This document shows, in pieces, positions 35,329 to 47,486 of a DNA stretch of 64,000 bases. Positions within the stretch are counted from its first letter, which is position 1. Each line of letters begins with the position of its first letter. Both the position numbers and the translations under genes were made by a program. Below the pieces are notes generated by a model that saw only the letters and a program-made list of their open reading frames with translations, was not told the DNA's origin and did no database searches. The DNA is from Alentia gelatinosa (taxonomy: Eukaryota > Annelida > Polychaeta > Phyllodocida > Polynoidae). Location of the stretch: positions 94,320,797 to 94,384,796 of the forward strand of contig OX465580.1 of the NCBI GenBank assembly GCA_950022655.1, written 5' to 3'.

Positions 35329-37913
35329 TAAGATCTGGTTTTGAGAACCAGTTGTCACTACTGAAGTGTATTTAACCATGATCGTCTCTGATTACATACA
35401 TCCATTAAACAGTATTGGCTTCAATGATACATGTACCTTCAATGTAGATACAATGCTTCCAGGGGTATATGGGCAATTGCATTCTCAAGCAACAAAGCAC
35501 AAGCATGACATATCCTATCATGCAATCATACATTAAAAAAATGAAGAAGTGCTGACAGAGACAGTCCCTTCTGCGGTATGGTTAGAATGATCTCCTGTAC
35601 ACGTATCTGAAGATACCCTGGAGGGAAATTACCGCGAAGATAAAGGTGTGATGTTCAGCATATTATAACGGCCCCTTGGGTATCCCCCAAGACGTCCTAT
35701 CAATGGAATGAAGGAAGATCTGACAAGGGGAGATCCCCAATTCAGTTTTTCTGCAAACGTTTTTCTCGCTATGGGTTAATGATAAGGCTATTAGACTATG
35801 GAACCAGAGCTAGATATCTTTGATAACGCTGCTGCATTTTTATTCCCTCACGCAAGGAACTAAAAACATACAAACACTAAACCGTTCATCAAATTTCTAG
35901 AGGAGAAACTGTTGCGGTCTAGATCGGGCGGATCATTCATTTATATACCTAATACAAAGTACCGATTGTAAAAATAAGAACATAAGAACTCTGTACGGAC
36001 ATACCCGGCGCATACGGATATGCTGTGCGGTCTGGGATGCAAAATCCGGCTCATATGAAGAAATATTGTGTATGAAAAAAGTAGTACATAACTAAAGTGA
36101 AATAAAATTGGTACGTCACCAGTTAGATAAAAGTGAATAATAAATTCCTCTTTCTAAATAATGGGATTGGCTCGTTGGTTATTCACCCTCTTCCTCACTT
36201 CATTTCTTAAATAAAAAAGGTAGCAGCTCACAATGGTTATCATAAAGGTCTAATTCATACAACAACTCCCACAGCTGCCCCTTGCCATCTCATCACATTT
36301 CTTACAAAATTGTCGAAGTTGCCCGAGAGTGGTGTCTTAATCTCTCCCCCAAAGAGATGAACATTACTAAAAAGGTGTGGAATGGATGTCAAACATAGGC
36401 TGATCTCTATTTCCATATGACCCTGTCAGTGTCACGAATGATTAGTTATCTAAGACTGGAGGATATGTCCATTATATACATAATTTGATAAACAGGGTAT
36501 TGCCATGACTTCATTGTGTATATTAATGTTATAGTAGAATACAAACCCGACCATTACCGGCTATAAACTGTTTTACACTCGATATAGGTTCGTTCTGTTA
36601 TCTTTTAACCTCTTTTAGCCCTTGATATATATGTTCCCCATTTGTACCATAGGTCCTTATTGATGCTATAAAGTATGTACCTTGTTCCCCACTTTGTACA
36701 TTCCCTCTATACGCTCCTCACACCACGCAAACGTCCCCCACATCAGCATCACACTAAGCTTAGCATCCTGACCATGGCTAGAGGAGGGACATTTTTGAAA
36801 AAAAAAAAAAATCTCTTCTGCTTATCTGCATGAAGCTGCCTCTTCAAAGCGGTGGGCCCGGCGTATCGCATGTCCAGGGCGGCATAACGCTTATCTGGTA
36901 CCGCTCTTCAGTCTGCACTTCATTACCGAGTGGCCACCCGTGCTCCTGTAGCTTGATTAACCCCCCTTTGTAGGCCACGTGGGCCGCGCCACCCGAACCT
37001 TCCTCCAGACGGACCGTGGAGGGCGTGCGGGCCGAGCAGCCGACCCTGGTGAGGGTATATATCACTGTGTATATGTATCAGGTGTGGAGAGCTTATCTCC
37101 TACTCTTGCCTGCCCCTCCACATGCACACATCCCTTACCCTTTCCATGTGGTTTCAGCTAGGGGCACGTGACCGATAGGACACTGCTGACCACTGCAGTC
37201 ACGCGAAAAGAGAATACACTTGTTCCCAAAGAAGGTGGTTGTAAAATAGACTACAAGGAGTATGTAGGTGTATAGTGTAGGTTGGTTATCTATCCCATTA
37301 GGTTATTCGTCATTTCTAATTGATGTATGTGTGTGTGCGTGAACATTATACTGTCTATTAGGCATACATATTCTTCTATTGAGTAAAATGCGTTTTATGC
37401 GTTGTTTATACGAATCTCACGAATGTATATATATTAAACAATCAACTCTAGTTTAAGTAGGGTAAAGACCAAAGGGGTTTGATATATTAGTGGCAATGCA
37501 TACCGCTTTGGGAAGGACCTACAGAGGTTTATTAGGAGAGTACCGATATCGAGGAGTGTGTATATCATTGGAGGTTGTCACTGGTGACTTTGATGTGGTC
37601 AGCAGTGCTTATGTAGACGGCTAACCTTTTGAGCTGGGTCACCATCTATCCTTGTCTGACATGGGTAGCCACGAGAAGTGTTCCCGTGGTGTTTTTCACA
37701 AACATGCTTGTGGGAGATTGTCTTGTGGGAGAGTGTCTAAAGTGTTCTTCACCAATGATACTATCGTGTGTGTGAATAGTAATCTAAATGGGTGACTCCA
37801 AGGCTTCGTTCCGTTACAAGCTTTATTGCTAGTGTTACTGCAATGACCGCTAGCTGCAGACTGACAGGCCATACATCGAGATGTTGCACGAAGAGTTAGG
37901 TCTGCGTTTACAC

Positions 37914-37936
37914 GGGGGGGGGGGGGGGGGGGGGGG
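37914..37936. repeat. Poly-G homopolymer
   Basis: Twenty-three consecutive G residues, able in principle to form a quadruplex; its exact length may be an assembly or sequencing artefact. Confidence 0.9.
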
Positions 37937-38312
37937 CGTGCATGTGGAACTAGCATGAGTAGTTAGGCCAGAGGAAAGTGGAAATTGGAACATAACAATA
38001 TACAAATATAGTATGATAACTACAGTAAAGTGACTCTGTTCTCTATCTCAATAAGCATACTGTATTGAGCAATGAGCTAGATTTGGTCATTCCGACAGTC
38101 AATTTAAGGTATAATCTGGCCTAAGTAATCTGAAATATGCTTCAACATTTTCCGGCAGGTACTGCTTTGAACCTCAGCTATCTATGGAGTATTCTCCCAG
38201 TTGAGAAATGACCACAGCCCTGTTATATTGTAGCATATGCCTTTATATGCTTTATCATTAGATGTTACCTGCTCAATATGGGTCCCACACAAAGTAAGTA
38301 GCTCGGTGTGGT

Positions 38313-38342
38313 CTAATGGCTCCCCATGGGTGGAGCCATTAG
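38313..38342. repeat. Perfect 11-bp hairpin
   Basis: Arms CTAATGGCTCC (38313-38323) and GGAGCCATTAG (38332-38342) around an 8-nt loop. Too short for a microRNA precursor. It may be a bidirectional protein-binding site, since each arm contains TAATGG. Confidence 0.6.
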
Positions 38343-41236
38343 GGTAGGGCTAGGATCTCTAGGAAATTGCTTGCCTTTGGTATCAGGTGTTCTTAATGCT
38401 ACATGGAGGACCAACAGGTGTAATGCCAAACCAAAGATATTTATTTCATGAGAAATTCCACTGTTGAAACCTGATGAAGGATCATTTCAAAGTCCAGATG
38501 ACCTCCTTTTCATCTCCAATCCAGTACATTTACACAATGTATGGAGCTGCAGAATCAGAACAATGTCTCTGCGTAGTAATGTGTTTCTAGCTTGATATTA
38601 CACCTCTCGCCAAAAATTCCACCAACTGTGCAGGAGTCTTATTTCAGACTTACATGAGTTTTAATTATACCTTTATCATCACTCAGATTTTATTTCCTCG
38701 TTCTTTTCACATTGTTACCAAACCTTCAGAGAGTAAAATGTGCATACTCCCAGACCTATTTTCAGGATTCTGTGATTAAATTCTTTATGCCGTGGGCGAT
38801 CGGTGGTCGCGTCGGACATGTGCATAAACCTGGTCACTTGCCAGCAGTCGCTAAAGCTGTGCGTCTGGTCTATTATTCGTAATTATTTTCAGGATTCGTT
38901 AACAAAGATCATTGCTTTTTCTCATCTTTAAAAGCTCTTCTATGTCCTCGCAGCCTGCCATTCGCCATTCCGCCCCACCTTTCTCTTTGGTTGGTCTGCC
39001 TTCAGACCTGCACTCTTTATTCATTGATTTAGATCCTGGCATTAGTCCAGAAATATACCCGACCCAGTCATACCTCTGGCCTGGCTTTAGTCTACACCAA
39101 AAAGTTAAAGGTGCGCCTCCCTTGATCTCCCACAATAAATACTGTGTAACTGATGGTGTGAGCTTTATAGTCATTGCAGATATTCAATCTTTGTCAATAT
39201 CATATGATCTGATTCAGTTAGCAGAAGCCTCACTGATATTTTCGATAATTGGGTTGTAAATCATACACATTTACGCATATCTGCATTATTTTCAAATGAA
39301 TAAAAGTTTAATAAAAAACGACTTCAGGAAACTTTCTATTATATCTCCTGTCTCCGCACTCCCCCAGGCTGACTTCCTCCTGGCTCCTCCATTCCACGGC
39401 GACATTCCTCTTCTCCATGGCGTGTAATCGCCAACACCTTCGGGGGACATGGTGGTTAGGGGCCCGGCGGGCCACATCAAACACTCCCGTGACCAGCCGC
39501 CATGACCACGTGACTGACCTTCTCCAGGGCGGGGAAGGCGACGTGTGGGGTGGTAGACTGGAGTATGCAACATATCGCCTGATTCAGTTGTCATTTAATT
39601 GCATGTATATACTTTATGTTTTGTTTCCCAGAACGGAAGAGTACGTAAGCGCTTAAATGATAACTGCAGCAGAAATGTAAGGTTATCGGATTTTGCGACA
39701 GGTATGTTCATCTGTATAGAATTGAGGGGTCCCTATCCGCTCTATATACTTCAATATCATATAGCTTTCATGATGAGTGTTTTCAGAGTCAGGTGTGTTA
39801 CAATCGAGTAATTGTCATGTGATCGACTCGATCCCTATTCTACTTACGTCCATTCATGACCTCCAAATCAGATCAAGACGGTGAGCATGTTCTCTAGACC
39901 AGTCAACACAGAACGCAAATGAGTGGATTATTTCTACTGAATGACTGCGTTCATTTCCTTTACTCTGAGAGGATTCTAGTTTACAAATGGTTTACATGCA
40001 TGCACATCATGCCATTAATAAATTATTAAAAGTTGCTTGTAGTACTTATTCTATTTTCACTAACCAATTACATTCCAGTTTGTATGGTTGGCAATGCTAT
40101 GGACGCCCAGTAGTCTGAATAAGGAAATCTGACCAAGGTCAGGTGCCATAATTTTACATATTCCAGCTTCCCCCCGCCCCCCACCCCCGACACACACCTC
40201 TTCTTCTAAAATCAGTCACAGCATGGGTCAGCAAATGTCACTGCCCTCAACCCCTCCCCTCCCCTCCCTTCCCCTCCCAGAACCACTGCCTATCTACCTC
40301 TACTGGCCAGCTAGGCACACCCAAGAGTGTCTGCTCCCAGTTTTACTTTGTAGTCCATTTACATTTCAAACTCTCAGATCTGATGGGGTAGACCTGACTT
40401 AACCATAATGCATTGCAATCATATTTATTCCACAAAGAGACCCAGCCATACTCAGCTCGTCCAAACTGTGTTTGTAAGGCATACAAACAGACAGGAGCAA
40501 ATATAGACAGAGAGCTACACATCATAAATAATAATGTACTTACAGACAGGACTAGATCGAGATAGAGAGAGACAGATAGGAAGTCTGTCATACAAACATA
40601 CATATAAGTGGACAAATTCAGAGATAGACATACAGGGAGTCAGTCATATGTAAGATTGATAGATAGACTGGGACAGAAACAGACAAAGCAGTGATACATA
40701 CATACAGAAAAAAAGACAGTCAAAAATATATACATGGCCTAAATGATGGAATGGTCACATAGACCTTGCAGTTGCTGCAAAGAAAATAACCCTTCACCAT
40801 CCATGTACCAACTTTATGTCAACTTTCTGTCTTTCTGTTTATCTCTGTCTTTGTCAGAGATAGACTATGCCTCTCTCTGTCTATGTGCCTCTCTGTCTTT
40901 GTCCTTGTTTGTATTTTCATTTTTTGTCTATCCCTATCTGACTGTATGTCTGAGTCTCTTTCTTTTTCTGTATTTATGTCTGCATGAATGTCTATAATGG
41001 AAAAAATTAAAATACAGAAAATCAAATAATGAATAGCAAACACGGCCTCAAACAGGTATTATAATTCCTGTTTTAGAAACTGAACATTGGGGCACAAAAG
41101 ATAAATACTTTCAGTAATATTCCACTAGCTACTTTTTACAGTCGCTATTTCCAAAAATTAATTAGGAATTCTCAAATGACACACTGTAGCAAGTCAATGG
41201 CATGTAAAAGCACAAGGGTGGCTGTCTGGTAGAACA

Positions 41237-41545
41237 GGGACCTGTTTCACTAGTTTCGTGACATGTCTAGATGATGTCTAGATGGTGTGTCTGGTTTCAT
41301 AAGAACTAGACATTAGACTTTGTTTTGTCTGTTCTTGCTTGCAATGTTGGTGCCGCTTTTCATGTATGTCTAACACTTTTGTCACGAAAATAGTGAAACA
41401 GGTCCATGATGTGTAGATTTGTCTAAATCTTATGTTTGGGGTCTGTCTTTACCTAAGGGCAGCTACTTGTGTTGTCACGAAACTAGACAACTCCAATGTC
41501 TGTATGGTGTCACAGACATGTCACGAAACTAGTGAAACAGGTCCC
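41237..41545. mobile_element. Compound inverted-repeat element
   Basis: Starts GGGACCTGTTTCACTAGTTTCGTGACATG and ends with its inverse complement at about 41514-41545. A second, internal right end (GTGAAACAGGTCC, ending about 41405) lies inside. This suggests either a 169-bp element with an extra terminus or two nested or tandem copies. Non-coding MITE-type element. Confidence 0.75.
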
Positions 41546-41720
41546 AGGTGCACTAGCTCTCTGCCAAGAGGATCTGAATATAAGATAATCATTTATCCTA
41601 CCCCTAATAAAAATCGCCATAGGCTTAACACTGGCTGACTATTTCGGTGGGCGTGCAATAGAGTGTTTTCCTATATACCTGAGCGAACAACCTATGATTA
41701 CCTAACGCTGCTGGGGGTGG

Positions 41721-41770
41721 AATAACTTTTGTTTACTGCCCAGGTTGACGTTTACTGCACAGATTGATGT
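41721..41770. repeat. Imperfect tandem duplication (about 22 bp unit)
   Basis: GTTTACTGCCCAGGTTGACG is followed by GTTTACTGCACAGATTGATG, two adjacent diverged units. Confidence 0.6.
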
Positions 41771-41830
41771 TCAGAAACATTCGGTTTTTATCGATATTAG
41801 CCGACAATTGAAGGTAGCCTATATAGGAAT

Positions 41831-41973
41831 AGGGAAACCACGTACCGGTGGAAATAAGTCAAAGTTACTCAGTAAGGCTTTGATAAATTACCCAAGGCGT
41901 AGCCGTGGGCAGTAATTTTTCCAAGCCTTACCAAGTAACTTTGACTTATTCCCACCGGAACATAGTTTCCCTC
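41831..41973. mobile_element. Foldback element with arms of about 65 bp
   Basis: AGGGAAAC..GTACCGGTGG.AATAAGTCAAAGTTAC on the left is mirrored by its inverse complement on the right, leaving almost no loop. Identity is high but not perfect (about 10 differences), as expected of an ageing MITE. It lies only 285 bp from the compound element at 41237. Confidence 0.8.
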
Positions 41974-44900
41974 TAACAATACTAACTCTCGTTCAGTTTC
42001 TACTAAGTCTATCTCAAGAGATATGACAGTCTGTATACAGTGTATTTAGGTCTGTCCCATCAGATTTGTAAATGTAAATACCACATTGAGTCATTGTCAT
42101 CTAATATTTTCCTATTCTAGTAGCAGTTTACAGTATCCATAACTAATTGTTTATCATTTAATGGCAGGGCTGGCATAATGAATCCTTGGTCTTCAAAAAG
42201 GACCAAGTCAGAAGTATGCCAAGGGCGTTTATAGTTGGCACATGGGTAGTGAAGGGTTAGGTTTTCTTTGCAGCAAGCTCTAAGTCTATGTGACTATTCT
42301 AACCTTTAGGACGTGCATGGTGTGGCGTTTCCACCTGCCGATAATGAGCAGCGATTATGCCATTTCACACCAACAACTTAATATGCGACTAAATTAGTGC
42401 ACTAATCATCCAATGGAAACAAAAGTGATCAACGACTTTTCTCCACTGCCATATGCAATATGGCACCACCAACCAACTTCTGCACCCACCAACGAAATAA
42501 ATGCTTATTGAATTAATCAGTGATGCTCTGTATTTTATCACCAAGAGTTGGTGAGCATCCACCGATTTTTTGCAGTGCAGGTCCCCAATTATGTATCATC
42601 TACCTTTCACAGGGAGAGCCACCGACCGACTTTTGTACAGCGTGAAAATTATCGGAGGGTTTTTAGTAGGCTCAAATTCCATAGGCAACTGTTCGGCATA
42701 CAATACACTTAAATTTATCATACTTCATCTCTAAAGAGCCTGAGGAGGACTCTATACATATTAGGCTAAAAAGAGAACATACAAAAACTGACCCATATTA
42801 TAATAAAATAGGACTTGTAAAGTTAAGCATGTCGAGAAGTGTGCACAAGTCCTGTGTGTGGGTAGGTATTAGAATGTACATGCAGATTGGAACTTAATCG
42901 AGAATTTTTTTTATTTCAGCATGATATTTCTTTTTTTATATATATACATATACATGTACTACTTTGCCCAAAACATGCCGTTCTTCCTTTTTCCACAAGA
43001 CCATTGATGATCAATAGAGCTCACATGCAATGTTCACTCCTATAACTTATATCGCATTCATTTTTTCATTTTTTTCCCACTGCACGCTGCACATTAAATT
43101 CGCGATACCCGACAAATTTAAGGCCCAACAGAAATAACGTGTTATATAAGAAGAGGCACCCTTCCGCAACACGTTTCCTGACATAAATATTACCGCCAAC
43201 GTCTACAGTGGGTAATCGGAGTCAGGTGTGGCAGGTCCCGACCAGGTAGTCAGCTGCCCCGCCCGCACCTCCAGTAGGCCCTACTCCAGTACTCCCATGT
43301 GTTAGTTTACATTGCCTAACGAGGCACTGCCGCCCGGGCTACGGGATCGGTTTGTTTCTGATTACCGGCAATTTCCCCCGCCGCAAATCCTGTCAGTCCG
43401 GGTGTGACTTGCCCCCAGTCCCGGTTGGACGTCACCAGGGGGCGTCGTTCCGCTCCAACACGCAGGGAGGGGCAACGAAAACTATGCACAAATTGGACTT
43501 GTCTGTGGTCTTGGGCGGGGTAGACCCGTCAAGTCGGTAGGCAAGGTGTGTGGCCTCTGCTATGTAATACACCTGGTTCGCATTGAGTGTTTCACTTGTG
43601 ATTACCCCAGGTATGGATTATGGGGTTTGTAATAACCATCAGGGATGCAGAGGAGGATATTTTGTGTATCATATTATCAAAGTAGTAGTTTTATAGTTAT
43701 ATTGGATGTCGGAAACATCAGCTCTGATTACTATATGTATCGAGTCTGGACTTTGAAATAATGACTCTTTTTATTATGAAATCACAAGATTTTAAAATCC
43801 ATCGTATAAACTGTCATGATGTTGCGGATGCGATAATGTATATGTGCATGAATAATACGTACATTTATGTATGAGTGACATATTAGATCCAAATTGATTA
43901 GGACACAAGAGATGATTCACAGCTAATAATTAGAATACACTTGCTATGATAGAACATCCACGGATGCATATTTAGCCGAGATGGCTTTATAGGTTGTTAG
44001 ATTATTTGTGGCACTTATCTGCAGATGGTCTTTTTGCATTGTAAACAAATAATTCTTTCACAACGAATTCATATTTCATCCCCATACGATACACAAATAG
44101 AAAGGTATACTTGTATCTAAAGTGACAAAACGGGAAGGGAAAATACAGAAGGGAAGAACATGTATAACTAGAGCTAAAGATGATGCAAAGAAATATGGTC
44201 ATTTATCATCCCCCCTATAATAAACACCCGCTATACATAATACACGATCACAATAAGCTAGTTTTGCCCATAATAATAGAAATATTTAGATAAGTTAATT
44301 TTAAATGATTGTCTTTCTCTTGTCCCCTTCCCCCTCCTCCATTTTATTGGATTCGGGGCGTGGGTTCATATCCAAGGAATATATTTCTTTTACCAGAGAA
44401 TCTAATAATCATCCATTCAGAAGTCAGCGAAGATGGTGCACATTAGCCTGCCTGATAATTAGATAAGCATATCAAAAACATGCACAGGGAACCGGACATA
44501 CTGAAATTGAAATAGAAAGCATAGACAGTGCAGTGATTTGATACAAAAAAACGCGATGATAGAATAGTAGAAATAAAACACAAACACAAATAAGAAGCAT
44601 CCCAGAGAATCTGCAATGTTACACAGAGATGGAGTAATACATGAACATTTTGTACATATATTTATATGTCTATATATTCAAAATCATTTATTACTTCTTC
44701 ACCGGATTCAAAACGCTGTATAACATACTTTCAAACTTCGTGTACATAATGTGGTATCAATATATTGCAGATCTGACTCCTGACCGATTCTACTGTGAAC
44801 AAGACTTGAGTTCACGCGTTTTGAGTGGCTCTGGAAACAATCAGGTCGGTGAGCAGCTCGGAAGCCCCCGCCTGTGGTTATAGCAATTGGCTCGTGTCCA

Positions 44901-46063
44901 GAATCACATTGAAGCAAATCAGGGGCTTCCTGTGGACGCTAACGGTACATTGAAATCTGAACAGTTCCAAATGTGAGCGAGGGCCTCTGGAAAAGATCTA
45001 GCTGTGGAGTCGTAGGAGAAGGGATGGCAGAGTATGACAGACTTTTAAGTGAGAGATGAGGAAGTTGAGTGAATTCAATACGGAAAGACAAGGGTTGATT
45101 AGGGTCAGGGGTGACCTTATGCCACCCCTAGGTGAACAGCTTCTATTATTGTCCTTGCAAGCAAAGAGGCGGTGACCAATCATTAGAAATATAGAAGATT
45201 AATTGCATTTATATTTGCTTGCATAGCGATCACTTTCCTTGGGATTCATTGTGTCGTACACTCATGATCTCTTTATTTTTGATTAAAGGATTGTGTTCCT
45301 TTCAACACAAGGAGTACCATGAGAAGATAGTGTAATCGTCATTAAAGAAGGTAAATCTAAGCGAGTAAAGATAGGCTATGTACCATAGAAAATGTAAAAA
45401 CGGGAATAAATAACAATGCATCGACGTTATTATAGTAATAAATCTGATGACCTTTCAACCGCCAGTATCTGAAAACTGTTCGTAACGTCATGAACTAACC
45501 TTAAGACCCGGAGTGCCGAAGTTGTAACTATAGCTTCGTCCAAACCACGGCAAACAAACTGCGGTCAGGATGGCCCTATTTTGTCAAACGATTAGGTGTC
45601 TTTGGGTGTTTTTCCTCCCTGTGGGATACCACGTAAGAAGTGAGTTGGTGAGTAATTGTTGGGGCATGCAGCGCCGGGTACCCAGCTCAGCCACGCAGTG
45701 GAAGCTGGTGTTGCACATGCTCACCTGTTTGAAGTAACGGACTTTGGATAGAGTTCCATGATTCGGATCTAATCTTCATAGATAATGCTACGGATTCAGA
45801 GCCGATTGAGACTTGATTCAGTGAACACATCTTTATGAGATAGTTGAGACGACAAATATATGAATATACAAGTATACCAGAACTTGATGTTTGAATATGA
45901 GGCTTCAAATGGTAAACACAAAGTCTATGAGTTGGATCGCAGTTACAAACGCAAGTTTATGTAAGATATATCAAATGTTCAATATTGCAGGTGTCAGTTC
46001 TTTGGGAACTGATAAGAAACTAGATATTTATCTAATGGTATCTTATCCATTGTCCGCCATTAA

Positions 46064-46360
46064 TTAATTCCCTCTACAAGCAAAGTTCTTAGTTGGTAAG
46101 TTATTTCCCAGATACCGTTTCAAAATGGTGCCCGTGGCCATGCCATCGAGTGCAGACAAAGACGAGACAGCATTGAGGGTGATGAAATATAACATAATAC
46201 CGACTGCTTTTCCAGCGGATGTACTGCCGAGAACTGTAGTTCTGATTGTGTGACGTTGTTTTGAGTTTATGATTGGATTACAACTACTTCCGGTGCAGAG
46301 GACAATCCCCACGTGACCTGTAAACCCTGAGTGACCTGCAAGCGTCTCCGTGGCAGCCAT
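46064..46360 (-). other. Weak 98-codon open frame with promoter-like start
   Basis: Minus-strand frame beginning MAATETLAGHSGFTGHVG at AACATGGCTGCC (YY1-like and reasonable Kozak context), ending at 46064. An ETS site (ACCGGAAGT) lies about 75 bp inside, a CACGTG E-box about 45 bp inside, and a CCAAT about 50 bp upstream. No recognised domain. The composition is not repetitive. Chance remains the simplest explanation. Confidence 0.2.
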
Positions 46361-47418
46361 GTTGTTTTTTGTCTTGAGACGTTCAAGACTGAAGGACGCT
46401 TATGTCATTGGTAGCATGTGTTTTTTGTTGGTAAAACAATTTTGGGGTATGAAGAAAGCTTTTTGTCCCGGAAGGTACAAGATCTAGGCTTTCCCAAAGC
46501 GGGGCTGATGGAACTGTGGTTTCTGTGTATATCAGATAGTCAAGTGTATTGTCTTTTAAACGAGAACCGGCACCACACCACTTCAGGCAACAAACATATC
46601 GACAGCACATTGTTTATAGATATCCTAAGCCAAATGGAAACCATATGCCGACATGGTCCAGTTTGGTGATGTAGGTTCATCGCTAAAGGAATGTTGTAAT
46701 TGATTCTCTCTGGGTGATTCGAGAAAGTATATTATTTTCATATTAGCTTTATCTTCAATATTAGATTCTCGAAAGACATTGAGAGAGATATCCCCCTGGA
46801 ACGTATTTGGCGTTCCAGGGGTAACAATGTATAACAGACAAAACGAATTATTTTGCACTATGTATATTTCAATAAAAAAAATTGATGTGGGGTTTTAGAC
46901 ATTTTTTCAATTTCTTTTTCAATTAAACCATCTCTTTGGTAGAGAAAGTCTCTTAATCATCAATGTCGTTGAAATAATTCTGTTTTTATTACAGAATTTT
47001 TTGGTCCCAGATATCTACATTACATAACAATTTCAAAGTACCTTAAGTTCAGTCTTTGATCTTCGATTTATACAAACATAAAAAAAACACCTTGTCAAAA
47101 TTACACTGCTGTTTAAAAGTATGTCAGAGTTTTTCTTGTGCATGTAGGCATTGTGCAGATACGTGGCCGACTGTCACATACAGGTTCATCATAGATAAGG
47201 TTTTATTTTGGGGAGAGGGTGTAGAACACGGGGGTGTGTAGAGGTGATGCTGCGGCAGTGGATATGGTGTTTCAGGCACATAGGGATAGTGTAAGTTGTG
47301 GGTGTGTTTTGGAGGGTGGTTGGAGCAAGAGTGAGAGTATAGCCTAAGCATGTCTGTCATGGTGCGGATTCCAGGCACTTAGTTTAAGACGGCTACACTG
47401 TTTGGAACAATGTCAGAT

Positions 47419-47486
47419 ATGGCGGTCGGCAGTGGCGGCGAGCGGGCGCTCCGCGTGATCTGGCTGCCTGTCATTCACTCAATATT
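47419..47486 (+). other. Possible small first exon ending in a good donor
   Basis: ATGGCGG opens a frame (MAVGSGGERALRVIWLPVIHSI) in a short CpG-rich patch, and a GTGAGT donor follows at 47487. The combination of start and donor is suggestive, but no downstream exon could be linked. Confidence 0.2.

Larger units (their letters stand above)
33800..41230. other. Distal upstream stretch, no gene recognised
   Basis: Contains the MITE at 35108-35328, a 23-base poly-G run (37914-37936), an 11-bp perfect hairpin at 38313-38342 and pyrimidine-rich sequence at 40820-40980. Frames at 38899-39259 and elsewhere show no known domain. Confidence 0.5.

Noticed and set aside
42310..42670. Possible inverted ends GCCGATAAT / ATTATCGG
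   Set aside because: Short match over 300 bp apart with no target duplication seen.
44360..44375. GGGTTCATATCC as a tRNA B box (also GGGTTCGCGGGATC at 15321)
   Set aside because: Mismatches to the B-box consensus and no A box or cloverleaf around them.
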